NCBI GenBank assembly: GCA_029204225.1
Contig: CM055096.1
Coordinates: 69,647,444-69,711,443 of the forward strand
Direction: 5' to 3'
DNA: 64,000 bases
DNA from: Diphasiastrum complanatum
Lineage: Eukaryota > Streptophyta > Lycopodiopsida > Lycopodiales > Lycopodiaceae
How positions within the stretch are numbered: the stretch's first letter is position 1; every line of letters begins with the position of its first letter. This document shows positions 1 to 10,822 of this stretch, one piece after another. The notes beneath the pieces are model-generated. The model was not told where the DNA came from, made no database searches, and was given only the letters and a program-made list of their open reading frames with translations. Made by a program: the position numbers and the translations under genes.

Positions 1-2
1 AG

Positions 3-1386
3 CGGCGATGGGATAAGTTTCACCGGCCCATTCACAGTGTGGCCCACATACTGCATCCGCTGTTTCAGAGCGAGAGGCAGTACAACGATGCAGAGCTGCG
101 TGCGGACTGGTTCGCATACATCCGCCTCCTCAGCAGCGATACTGGGTTCCGCAGCAAGCTCCAGGTGCAGAGGCTCGGTTACAGGTAAACTCTTGATCTA
201 TCGCACGCTGTCGTTCGTTCAATTTCCCTGCGTGGGCTCAAGTGTACTCAAGCATATCGTTGCTCAACTGCAGGCACTCTCTAGGGCTGTTCGGCGAGGA
301 CCTTGCACGTGTTCGAGAGAACAAGCTCTTGCCTGTATCATGGTGGGAGAGCTACGGCGCCGGACAGCCAGACCTGAGGACGCTCGCGCTCCGAGTCCTT
401 TCACAGGTACGTTGTCTTGTCTCATTCATCCAACCAGTTTTCGCATTTTCTCCACAAGGTCGGTACTCACTCGAGTTGTTGCCAATTAATGCAGGACTAT
501 TCTGCTTGCGTGTGCGAGCGGAACTGGTCAACGTTCAGCCTTGTTCACACGAACAGGCGGAACCGTATGACGACGGAGCGGTGCAATGACCTGGTGTACT
601 GCAACACCAACACCTGAGTGGTTCGACGCATCACAGAGAGCATGAGGGCAGGAGGCGCACACGCCCTACTGCTGCAGGTATATTTCCTTGCTCTGTCGTT
701 TTGCTTTCGTATTGGTTTGAGACATTCAGTTTAATGCCCTCACGGTTGCTTCGGCTATTCTCACGAATGATTGACTTGTGCAGGTCAATCCCGACGAGTG
801 CCTGGTTGCAGCGGCAGATCACGAGCCAGAGGTTGATCCGGACGATGCTGTTCGACGTGCTCTGCGGGGTGATCCCGAGGATGATGCCGATGCCGATGAG
901 ACCACCACCCTCCCTGCTTACGTTCCATTGCCCTCCTCTGATGATGAGCCCACATATGATTCAGACGAGACAGTCGACCTAGCAGGGGATGGTCCACGTG
1001 CCCCACCCAGTACCCCCGCATCACGCCCCCTTTCAGATGATGGCTGGTCAGAGTTTGCGAGGGAGACAGAGGCTGCTGCCCAGAGACATATAGCGCAGAG
1101 ACGACTCAGAGCATCACAGGCAGGCAGTTCCTCCCAGAGACCCCCCCGTGGCAGAGGGAGACCCCCAAGCAGGAGTGTACCACAGAGGGTTCCTTCCGGT
1201 AGACCCAGAGGCAAGCCAGCCAAGATAGGACGCACTGATGATTCTTCTAGTCGTCTCTTGGCAGGCGTTGGCCCAGACTTAGAGGAGTCCCAGATGCCTC
1301 CAGACTCCCAGCCAGACTTTGTATCTGACACCCCTGCAGATGCATCTGGCACGCAGAGGGATGATTTGTTTAGCGCAGACTTGTAG
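3..1386 (+). pseudogene. hAT-superfamily transposase-like gene, 3' end, with premature stop
   Basis: Four exons can be followed in one reading phase with GT-AG junctions: 3-184 (5' end outside the window), 274-406, 495-677 and 784-1386. Exon 1 has the hAT pattern WDKFHRPIHSVAHILHP. Exon 2 has LLPVSWWESYGAGQPDL followed by LALRVLSQ, the hAT C-terminal dimerisation region. Exon 3 continues it with CERNWSTFSLVHTNRRNR and NDLVY. An in-frame TGA at 615-617 interrupts exon 3, yet the same frame stays open to the donor at 678 and through exon 4, a 200-residue acidic, Pro/Ser/Arg-rich tail ending at TAG 1384-1386. hAT proteins cut and paste DNA in the nucleus; many plant copies are fossils or domesticated. 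The BED finger and catalytic core would lie upstream. Either the copy is newly dead or it ends at 617 and the rest is untranslated. Confidence 0.8.
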
Positions 1387-1549
1387 ATACTGATACACAT
1401 TTTAGCATCATGTACAGTGGCATCAGATGAGATGTATATATTTTTTTACAGTCTATTTGTGTCATGGCTAATTTATCGTGGTTGCTTACAAATGGTTAGC
1501 TCTGTGAAGTTTGAATGGTTAGTCAAAAATGGTTTGCTCCGTGCAAGAT

Positions 1550-1550
<1 letters not shown>

Positions 1551-1631
<81 letters not shown>
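1551..1631. repeat. (AG)n microsatellite
   Basis: About 80 bp of AG dinucleotides with one AA interruption near 1561, lying 165 bp downstream of the hAT-like coding region. Open frames through it (Ser-Leu or Arg-Glu runs) are artefacts of the repeat. Confidence 0.97.
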
Positions 1632-1633
<2 letters not shown>

Positions 1634-1690
1634 AGCACATCTGCGTCTCATTCAAAACATATGTATCATGTTCAACCATTTAACATAAGA

Positions 1691-1765
1691 CCCTAAACCC
1701 GACACCCCAACAAATGGCACAGTTAACACAACACCCCAAACCCTAACAAATCACCCTAAACCCAC
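1691..1765. repeat. Degenerate telomere-like CCCTAAA tract
   Basis: CCCTAAACCC occurs at 1691-1700 and again near 1754, with CCCTAA at 1741 and several CCCCAAA and CCCACA variants between. The motif is the plant telomere repeat, but units are irregular, so this is either a decayed interstitial telomeric tract or a cluster of telo-box-like sites. Confidence 0.45.
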
Positions 1766-2083
1766 AACCCCACAGCCATAACCATCAAAACAAGCCACAA
1801 GCATAATCATCATCCATAAACATCATCAACCCCACCCACGTCTTCATTGTGTCGTAGGCATTGCACCACAGGTATGTGCAGATTCAACATCAAAGCTGCA
1901 CTTGTGCAGCATACACTTAAACCTGCGTAGAATGTATTAATGGTCCAGGAATACAGGCGCGGGGGTTCATGGAGCAGGTACTGTAAATTTCGACATCGTA
2001 TTGTAGCGAGTTGGAGTAGTGCCATAACTAATTAGTAAGTTGTTGAAGTTCATCCGGGAAGAAACCGAGTCACAGTAGTGTAT

Positions 2084-2161
2084 AGCTTGTCACTCTTCTG
2101 GTGAGCCCTAATTTCCCCCAGAGACTTCTGCTCCTGAGAGCTTGTCACTCTTCTGGTGAGC
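2084..2161. repeat. 23-bp direct repeat pair
   Basis: AGCTTGTCACTCTTCTGGTG plus AGC occurs at 2084-2106 and 2139-2161, 55 bp apart start to start. A weaker third version (TCTGGCGAGC...TTCAC) follows near 2180. Confidence 0.8.
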
Positions 2162-2360
2162 GTTCACCTCTCCCCAATCCTCTGGCGAGCATTCACTTCT
2201 AAACCCCAAACCAGTAATATGTTTGCCATACAAACCTTCACTCGAAACCACTCTCAGATCTTTCTTTGCCGCTTTTTTGGAGCTTAGTTCCCAATGAAGG
2301 TTCGTAATAATTTATGAACTGCTCACTGGCCATGGTTGTTTAGTAATACTAAGGTTATGA

Positions 2361-2395
2361 GAGGCATGGCCCAGTGGTTAGGTCTGTTGCAAATT
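2361..2395 (+). other. Possible SINE or tRNA-like head (Pol III A-box)
   Basis: TGGCCCAGTGG at 2367-2377 fits the Pol III A-box pattern TGGCNNAGTGG, within GAGGCATGGCCCAGTGGTTA, which resembles heads of plant tRNA-derived SINEs. No B-box (GGTTCGANNCC) was found in the next 60 bp, so it is at best a truncated SINE and could be chance. Confidence 0.3.
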
Positions 2396-2622
2396 TTTTT
2401 GGTACTGTTTTCCTATTTTTTAACAGGAGGGGGCAGGTGGGTGCCAGACACCCTCTGATAATTAATTCTGGGGACAAAACAGGGGCCATAAATTGTTTTT
2501 ATTTTGCTTTTGGGATGGGGGGCAGTGTAGGCAGGTAGGTGCCTGTACTTTTTCTTTTTTTTGAAAAAAAAAAAATTTCCTGGCGTGTCCGCGCGTCCGC
2601 GTCCGCCATCCGCTTCCTTAGA

Positions 2623-2624
<2 letters not shown>

Positions 2625-2660
<36 letters not shown>
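2625..2660. repeat. (TA)18 microsatellite
   Basis: Uninterrupted TA dinucleotides flanked by GATC on the left and GATT on the right. Confidence 0.97.
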
Positions 2661-2662
<2 letters not shown>

Positions 2663-3163
2663 TTCTGAGGATAAGATACCTTAACTTCGGGCCTAGTAGT
2701 ATGCCTGTAAAATGTGAAGCAGCAGTTCGTGCAATGACAAGTCAAAAGTTTGCTTGATCTTACTTCATATGCTTTTGTGGTATTCAGCTGGAACACTGAA
2801 GCACATCTTTATACTTTGTTCAATGTTCTTTCAAGATCCCCAAGCACTAATACTTTGGCTTCGTTGCACTTGTTAGAAGTGGTTGCAAGTGTATTGATCA
2901 GCTTCTTTCTCTAATTCATATCATAACTTTTCCTTTTTAGAGAAGGGGTGAGCCACATAGTTTCATCAGGTTTTGTATGAGTTAAAACCATGTGACCTGG
3001 TGTAATTACTTGGAGCTTTTCATAAAGATTCAAAGAAAAACTTTTTGGTGGAGTTATGGTTTGGAGGATAGCATGCATGTTCTCCAAAAATGGTTGAGAG
3101 ATGACTATGTATTTTGTCTTTTGGATCATTTCTGACTGCCATGTCATCACAGATTTATCACAG

Positions 3164-6100
3164 TCGGGGATTACGAGGCCGCTGTCACACTGTTGCTATC
3201 AACGCCCCCAAATAGTCCACACTTTTACGTAGATTCTCTTCGTGCTGTTGCACTTGCTGCAGCTGTTTCTCCAGCACTGCATGAACTTGCTGTGAAGGTA
3301 TAGGCCAATCTCTTGCTCTAATTTGCTGTGTACAGAATCGGGTCCATGAGCCCTCTTTTGATGTCTTTGTTGATACTATCATGGCTTAGTTTAATAAGTT
3401 TGATGTAACTTGCAATTTTTCTGAAGATATTAAGTACTTCTAGTCAGTATGTGTCAGTTTCAAATGCAGTTGATTATTTCAGCTTTCAAAGTGATCAAGT
3501 GAACTTAAGTTGCACATTCATATCTAGAAAGAAGCTTGCTTTAGCCATGAATGGTGTGTATGTTGATTTGCTCCTGGATTTTAGATAAAGCTCTATTACA
3601 AGTCATACCATCTTGTACAACCTAATATGTTCATCGATGTCATGTACTTTTACTACATCAAAATATGTCATATAGCTAATATGTACTCTGTTAATCGATG
3701 TCATGTACTTTCAAAAACTTTACACTAAAATATGCAGTGTTGTGGCTAAATTTTCTCTGGTGGGTAGCAAATTTGCCTTGACCGTGAAGAAACTGATTTT
3801 TCAGGTAGTTGCTGCAAATCTGGTGGGTACAGAGGATCCCCTGTCAGGAACACACTTGCTTTGTGCTGTTGGACGCTATCAAGAGGCATGCTCGCAAGTA
3901 ATGATTGCTTTTCCTTGTTTTTTATGTGGTTATTGATTTATTGTAAGTGCATCCAAATCCGCTGGTCACTTTTGGAGCAATGTGGTACTTTTGCTTGGAA
4001 CACATTTCAGAAGCTTGAGGCCCAATTTTTTAAATCATTAAGGACAATTTGAAGGGACATATTTTTTTGAGATCCCCGATTTTCAAGGAGACAGTGCCAA
4101 GAGTAAACATTTATTCAACAGTGTGGAAAGAATTTGTTAGGATGGCTAATCATCGGTATATTCCTAGCAGTTTTGCAAGTCGTTATGGCAGTTAACAAGC
4201 CTAGCATGGCACTGAGGAGGATTGGGACACAATGAGGCCATGTTCACAATGTCAGTGGACCAAAAGGCCATAAAAAGACCATGGGGGTTGGGGAGCTATT
4301 AGTCCACTTGAAAGCTTCTTTGGGGGACTCCAGAAAGAGACGCTTGAAACTGGATTTGCTTGTACAAAAGAATATAATCTTATAGATCAATTGAAAACAT
4401 AAAGCAGAATATAGGACAAAGTGGAAAACTATCATATGATTGGTTTTTTTATTATGGTGCCTATATGTACTATCAAGTTTTATATTGTGTTTGGTGTTTG
4501 AAATTAGCCTTTAAGATGTTCAAGCCATCATCAGAATATTTAATTTGATGCAAACTACTGGGAATAGAACTACATGATGAGTCAATGTGCATTCAGGTTC
4601 TTATTGTTCCTCTTCAGCTCTTATTATCAAATCTCATTCTTCTTTGACCAACATCTCCCCATACTCGGGCTCTTTTCATGCAGGCTAATATATTTTTATG
4701 TCCTTCTCCTTGAAAGAAGCCCGCTTTTATAGAATGATATAATTGCCTTGATGTTACTCAGCACAGAAACTAGCTACTTTCAAGTCATCTGATTGTCAGA
4801 CAAACGATGTAACGATTTCCAAATCCCACTGCAGATAGTCTTTTTTCAGTAATTCCATTGTGATTTCTGAGATCAAGCTTCTCCCAGTTTATGATTTGTT
4901 TGCCATGCTTGTATTACCTTTCTGTAGTTTTGTGTGTCATATCCTAGATTGCTATCTGTTGCAAAACAAATTCTTAGGCTAGAAAATTGTCACATGCATT
5001 TCTTCTCAAGTGCCAACCATAACATATGCATTCTCTTCTAGCTTCAAGATGCCGGACGTTGGCTGGATGCTTGCACGCTTGCTGCAGCTCATCTTCAAGG
5101 TTCTGATTATCGCAGGTATAGAAAAGGGACCTGAAATACATCAATTACTTGAACATTGTACTGGCTTGCAACTCCATTTAGATAAAGCTTCATGGCTGTT
5201 TTCTCCTGTGACCTTTTCAGCGTAGATTTAGTTGATACATGTAGCTATGTGCTAGTATAATAGCGTGAATTTTAGGGACCTGGGATTTAAGGGTGAATCC
5301 ATCGGTTTTCATTGTCCTGCTTTATTTATTACCCACTTAGGTGGAATATCTTATCTTCTCAGATTTACTTTATTTTCCACTCACAAGATGGTAAACTTTG
5401 GAAGTTGATCAGGTGTTTTTGAGAGAATTTTTGTATGAACTGATCAAATGGAGCTAAAAGTTATCATTCTTTTGCTATTTGCCGGTTGTTTGCAGAATCT
5501 TGGAGAGATGGGCTGAGCATGTGTTGCACAAAGAACACAACCTATGGAGGTAAGCATTCAACTTGCTACCCTAAGGGCAATGGCACATGGTATATTCTCT
5601 GGCATAATTTAACAACAACCAGATTATTGTATGTATAATTTAAACCTCTGTTTTGCTACATTTACCTGAAAGTACTCGAAATAGTGATATATGTGCACCA
5701 TATTCACTTGTGCTTTTTGACTTAACAGCATTGTGCTGTGTTGGAATTTTTTCACAAGCTAACTTTGAGTTTTCTTACGGAACACAAATTAAAGACAATT
5801 CGGAACACCATAATGAACACTGGTAATTCTACATGTACAACAGCACCTCCTATTCTGACATGGTTGGTTGGTTCTGTGAATCTAAAAGAAATGTACTTTC
5901 CTTGAAAGTTTGTAAAAACCCAAAATTCTTGCTGTTTGCCTGAGTACTTAACTAATCTTTCCTTGAATCTTTTCAATAAAAGAGGTGGCTGCTTTCCTTG
6001 TTGAATAAAGTTACCTAAATTTCCTGGTAGCTAGTGCTTCCTTGCTCAAGTGGAGTGAACATCAACATTTCACAGAGATTTCAAGATATGATGGTTTTTT

Positions 6101-6652
6101 GTTATTATTTTCTTTGCTTTACCATTTTCATGTTCATAGCAGTGTTCTAAATGTCAATGCTGTACCGTGTTGACTGATGTTGTCTTAAGTCTTGTGGCAA
6201 TCAAAATCAACCTTATTGATGTAAGATTTTTTGTTTCACACAAAACCTGAACGGATTAGTGTTGCTCTTATCTTTCATCAATGGTATAGAGTTCACAAGC
6301 CACGTGACAATATCTTCTTGTATATGATACTTTCAGGGCCATGATCCTGTTTGTCTCGGCTGGTGCACTTTCTGAGGCTCTTGCAGCTTTAAGAAATGCA
6401 CAGCTTCCAGATGCAGCTGCCATGTTTCTTATTGCTTGTCATGAAGCAAAAACAGCTGCTATTTTAAACAAACCATTCAAAGGCAATGAAGATACCGGAG
6501 TCCCTTTTCAGGCTGCTCAAACAGGTGTGGATATGCTGGATTTACCTGATGATTTAAATCACCAAGTGGAAGTTGTGCAGTCTGTTTGTGAGTACTATGG
6601 CCAATATCAGCGGTTATTGGCTCATTTATGTACTGGCATTACCTCCTGGTAG
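3164..6652 (+). CDS. WDR11: WDR11-type WD40 protein, C-terminal exons (partial)
   Basis: Five exons join in phase with GT-AG introns: 3164-3297 (acceptor at 3163 most likely; 3153 possible), 3805-3897, 5042-5115, 5496-5549 and 6337-6652 with stop TAG. They give about 222 C-terminal residues, including DSLRAVALAAAVSPALHELA, GTHLLCAVGRYQEACSQ, LQDAGRW, ERWAEHVL and LAALRNAQLPDAAAMF, as I recall from the alpha-helical C-terminus of plant WDR11 homologues. WDR11 is a beta-propeller scaffold acting at the trans-Golgi in vesicle capture and, in animals, in ciliary signalling; the plant role is less clear. The N-terminal WD repeats are not in the window. The gene end ...EYYGQYQRLLAHLC... is open with no break, and all splice sites are canonical, so this 3' portion looks intact. 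Whether it belongs to a full gene or a 3' fragment is undecided. Confidence 0.87.
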
Positions 6653-6988
6653 CTAAGATACACACCAATTCTCCTTACTGCCTACTTGAAAGTTGAGACT
6701 TACGTTTTCTGAAATAATTTTGAAAACACAGCAAGGAGGATATCAAGATATATGTTGGTACTCGCTCAAAACAAAGGCTTTATGCAGTGCGCTAATAACA
6801 GGCTAGCTTTCAAAGTTGCTCCACTGTAGAGTGAAATCAAACTGCCATTGTTGAGTTTCTGAAGCAAATATTTTTCTGATTTGGCATTAGAGGCGAGTTT
6901 AAGCTCCGCCTCTGAAGCAGACCTAATCGAATGCCAAAAATAAGGGCAGAGATCCTGTGAAGAAGTTGTATTCATCTTCATTTGCTAC

Positions 6989-6994
6989 AATAAA
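6989..6994 (+). terminator. Candidate poly(A) signal of the WDR11-type gene
   Basis: AATAAA at 6989-6994, about 340 bp after the stop codon, in AT-rich sequence. Position is reasonable for a plant 3' UTR but the match alone is weak evidence. Confidence 0.35.
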
Positions 6995-7737
6995 TGGACT
7001 GTTTTGATCCTGCCAGGCTTATCAGTGACCACATAGTATTTCCTGTATAAAAGTTTTTTTGCTTATATTGATAAGCAAACAGCTCTAATCCACATGTGTT
7101 GCAACTCTACTTTCGAGAAATATTCTTTCACTAACCACATTAGAGTATTTTTTTAGCACCAAAAAACTTGGAGACCTGGCCTTGATGTCAGTGAATGTAT
7201 GATGTGGGCAACATGGACAACTTTTGCTGTATGAACTAAGATGCTCCATTGACAGTTTATGCGTCTTCAACTTTGTTCGAATTTGAGTGGTAGTAAGTGA
7301 GAGATTGTCTGATCCCTCTAATGTTTTGTGTATCGTTTAGGCTGAAAGCTAGTTAAGTATTTTATTTAGAGTCTTGATGAGGTCATGTTTATTGTACAAA
7401 GATCAGTGGTAGTCTTCATTCAGAATCTTCAATGAGCCTTAGATAACAAGCAATCAAATTTAAAAGGATAGCTCAAAACTAACTTGAAAGGAAAGAATCC
7501 CTATTGAAAGTCAAAAAGAGGATGAACATATGAAATAATCTGCAGCTGTCTCCTGCGGCTGTTGTGCTGCAGCAGATTGCTGTTGTTGCTGGTGCGCCTC
7601 CTTCACCCCCTTCTCCTTCTTCTTCACCTTCCCTCATCTCTTACTGGGACGGAGGGGATTACGCCCGGCACCGTCCATTGATCCCCACGTGTCCCAGGCA
7701 TAATCCGCTACTGCCTGTTTTTTTTATTTTTTAATAT
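6995..7737. other. AT-rich 3' flank, no gene seen
   Basis: No coding similarity was recognised. The last 200 bp turn GC-rich with CTCCTTCTTC runs and a CCACGTGT G-box at 7685-7692, leading into the hairpins and minisatellite that follow. Confidence 0.5.
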
Positions 7738-7770
7738 TGGTTGCCCGGGCGCCACGTGTCCGGGCAACCA
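7738..7770. repeat. 11-bp perfect inverted repeat with G-box in the loop
   Basis: TGGTTGCCCGG (7738-7748) pairs with CCGGGCAACCA (7760-7770); the 11-bp loop GCGCCACGTGT carries CACGTG. Confidence 0.9.
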
Positions 7771-7776
7771 GAATTT

Positions 7777-7800
7777 ATCCCATAAGTTTTCTTATGGGAT
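7777..7800. repeat. 10-bp perfect hairpin
   Basis: ATCCCATAAG (7777-7786), loop TTTT, CTTATGGGAT (7791-7800). It lies six bases after the preceding inverted repeat, giving two adjacent potential hairpins. Confidence 0.92.
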
Positions 7801-7839
7801 TTCTCAGAGGCCATATATACCCAATGACGCCTAGTGTCT

Positions 7840-8160
7840 CACATGTGTGTGCCTGGGCGTGTTGGTGCCCGGCGCCACCTGCAGCTGCTGCCCGGTGCCA
7901 CCCCTGCCCCACCTTCCTGGTGCCCCGCCTGCCTGGCGCCAGCGCCTGAGACTGCCCGGCACCACCTGCGGCTGTTGCCCGGTGCCACCCCGGCCCCACC
8001 TGCCTGGCTGCCCGGTGCCACATGCAGTGTGCCCACAAAAATTTGTTTTCAACGAGCACCCTGCGCACGCCGGACCGGGAAAAAAAGGGTCGGGCAGCCA
8101 CTCCACGTGTCGCAGAGGCAGGGGAGAGGGCGTTACCCCCCCTCCCGTGCCAATAAGCGA
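7840..8160. repeat. GC-rich minisatellite-like island
   Basis: A unit starting GCCCGG(C/T)(G/A)CCAC and running through GCCCCACC..CCTGG is present near 7869 and 7954 (period about 85 bp), with further GCCCGGTGCCAC copies near 7888, 7977 and 8010. The GC content is far above the surrounding AT-rich DNA. Frames on both strands are open but Pro/Ala/Gly-rich, as expected from composition, so no protein is called. Confidence 0.7.
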
Positions 8161-9195
8161 CTTCGTTCAACCTCCGCTTCTCCGTCTTCATCATCATCAT
8201 CTTCTTCTTCCTCATCAATTCGCTGGACCTTGTACTGCTCAACCACCTTCACAAATACGATCAAATTTGCCCAACACTCTTTTTTTTCCAACCTCACACA
8301 AAACCTATTTTAAAAAATAAAAATTTAGGTTGTTCAACAACTCATGCGCCAAAAGCCTATGATTCTATACAAACATGTAGGTTATGAGAACCTACAAAAA
8401 TTCTATAAGTAGGTGAATTAAAATTTTGGTAAGTTGTTTTCAATGGATTATAGGTTTTTGGCAAGTAGTGCACAATACCATCATAAGAGTACAAATTGAA
8501 GAAGATTTTCTACAGTCCATAATCCAAAGTCTCAAGTTGGCAGTGGTGAACCTACTTAGTAACAAGATCCTCATAGAGAAGGTTCAATTGTTGGAAGGAG
8601 TACCACCCCCAATGACAAGAAAGACCGTTGAACCAAAAAAGAATTGGAGTGAACACCAAGAAACTACGAGAACCTATGCTTCATGATTTAAAAAAGGAGG
8701 TAACTCCACACAAATGTCCCCTTTTATTTATGTTGCCATTTGGAAAGAAAAACTACTGAAATCAAGGCTTTCAATGTTCGAGATAGGGGAATTTCCAATT
8801 CTCAAGATCTCATGAAAGAAGCTAAAGCCAGTTTTAAATATTACCTTGAGCTCAACACTAATGGAATAGATAATGCTTGCTAACCCAAAAAGACAATACT
8901 AATCATTGGTTTCAAATGCAAAGAGGAACGAGTAAAATTATTGAGACTCCAACCCAAATTAAAAGACACGCGGGTTTTCTTGGATGATGACCATCTTAGA
9001 TCCAAATCATTGCGTCCCATTCATCACCCATGGTATGATAGTGTGTCATTACTTTCATTTGCAAGTCTTCCATGCCCAATCCCATGCTCCACATCTCTTG
9101 CATACCACTCATTGCTCCTATAATTGTCTACTTCGTCGTAAAAAGGGTGCTTATGATGAGTCTGAAGGGAGTAGACTTACTAATTATCCTCTTTA
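8161..9195. other. Unassigned, possibly 5' part of a decayed LINE
   Basis: Starts with a TCATCATCATC/TTCTTC microsatellite near 8185-8215. A short frame near 8480-8690 is unlike any family I recognise. From about 8700 the sequence may be the 5' coding part of the LINE that is clear from 9200 on, but stops and shifts prevent a firm call. Confidence 0.3.
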
Positions 9196-9660
9196 GCTCC
9201 TCTTTGGGACTTTTTGGCGTGAGTTCATTTCACATGCCATTTCTCATCGTCCCTTTGAGTTTTTCTTTTTTACTTCGGAAATGGTACTAGCGGCCATTAA
9301 GAGATTAAAATCCCACTACACTCGTGACATCGAAGATCTTGAATCTAAGCTACCAATTCATGTTGCTGATACACTTTCTCCCATCCTAACCACATTACTT
9401 AATCGAGTTGTTGTTTCTAGTTTTCCTCTATCTTGATGTACTAACATTGTCCATCCCATCCACCAAAGTGGTGATCTCATGAGGCCTGAAAATTATCGCA
9501 CAATCATGATTGCCATGTGATTGCGAAACTATCTGGCACGATTCTATGATCAGTTGTGAGCTTTGAAGCAAAATCCAGGAGATTATTTGCTATGGGTCAA
9601 GCTGGATTTAGGGCCCATCATTCTGTCACAGATCGTATCCTTATTCTCAACACTATCATT

Positions 9661-9816
9661 TGTTAAAAATTGACTTTTGAGGACCTTGAATAGATTTACC
9701 ACGACCTCCATGCATGAGAAGTTGCACACTACCAAATTACTCTTGATCAACTTGGATTTTGATGAGCTATCAAACACAATTTGGATAGACAAGAGCTCTT
9801 GTACACAAAAAGTAAT
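9661..9816 (-). repeat. Truncated 3' LTR of the small LTR element
   Basis: Matches 10823-10975 closely (for example TTGCACACTACCAAATTACT in both), then diverges abruptly after the shared ACACAAAAAGTAAT segment. Confidence 0.75.
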
Positions 9817-10809
9817 CATCATCCAAAGAAAGGAAATGTCATTGCCAAAGGGATTAGAGATGGTAGGATTTTCAAATCCGATGTTTCCATCTAATCACAA
9901 TTTGGATGTGATGGAAGCCAAAGGAGAGATTGGAGCATCCAAATCTCAAATCCAAGAAACTAGATTTGAACAAATCAAAAATCTAGAAAGATCTACAAAA
10001 TCTCAATCACAAATCTTGGAATCAATCTTTCCAAAAAATTTCTTGTACACAAAGTACACACGTGTGAAAGGACTCTAATAATGACTTTGTGACCTCCAAA
10101 ACAACTAGATTTGAACAAAATTCAAAACACTAGCAAGACTCCCAAGATCTAGATCACAAACTTTAGAATCACCAAAATGTAGTCAATTAAAAATTAGGCC
10201 TTGCTTTGATCACCAAGATGAAAGCACAACAAATTTGAATCAAATCACACCAAATTCAGATCCAATCACCCCTATTGGACTCAACAAAGACCAATGACTC
10301 TATCTCTTAAGAGTTGGAATGGGTTTGAAAGATTTGATTGTAAACAATGTCCTAGATTTCCTTATCACTTGACTAGTTTGAGAGAAACATCAATTTTTGG
10401 CAAAACTCTTGAGATCAAGGTCATTGAATCACAAAGATCTAAAAAATACCAGGTAGGCACACCTACCTACCCTCAAATATTAGATCCAAACTTCAACAAG
10501 ATGCATCAACAACCCTTGGTGCCTTGGTCTTCTCAATCTACACTTCAAGCTCTTTCCATCAAATGTCTACTTGGACTCAATGGATCAAAAATGAGATTGC
10601 TACAAAATTCCAAAGTGGATGCAACTCACATGTGGCGTGCACTTTATGCACATCAAATGGTCACTATTGACCCAAGATATCAATCAAATCTAGCTATCAT
10701 TGGACAGTTTCAAGTTAGGAGACAATCGAGATCCAAGAGCACTCTCAAATCTAAATTTTTCACACAAAATCTTGCTTTATGATGATCTACCTTTAAGCAT
10801 GCATGGATC

Positions 10810-10822
10810 TAGCTTTGATACC
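10810..10822 (-). other. Primer-binding site (initiator tRNA-Met type)
   Basis: Minus-strand TGGTATCAAAGCT resembles the common plant PBS TGGTATCAGAGC and starts immediately after the LTR end. Confidence 0.7.

Larger units (their letters stand above)
1766..3163. other. Intergenic or intronic sequence without recognised coding
   Basis: This stretch separates the hAT-like gene from the first WDR11-type exon. It holds a 23-bp direct repeat (2084-2106 and 2139-2161), a tRNA-like A-box near 2367, and a (TA)n tract at 2625-2660. No WD40 repeat coding was recognised, so upstream exons of the WDR11-type gene are either beyond the window's left edge behind the hAT copy or lost. Confidence 0.5.

Noticed and set aside
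1473-1679. Ser-Leu repeat frame on the minus strand
   Set aside because: Produced by the (AG)n tract; the same happens at 47332-47544 and 59258-59671.
7775-8320. Several overlapping Pro/Ala/Gly-rich frames on both strands
   Set aside because: All arise from the GC-rich minisatellite; no domain and no preference for one frame.
9677-10782. Frames of 133 and 162 codons inside the small LTR element
   Set aside because: Lys/Ser/Ile-rich translation of AT-rich repeat words with no gag or pol motif and opposite to the element's orientation.
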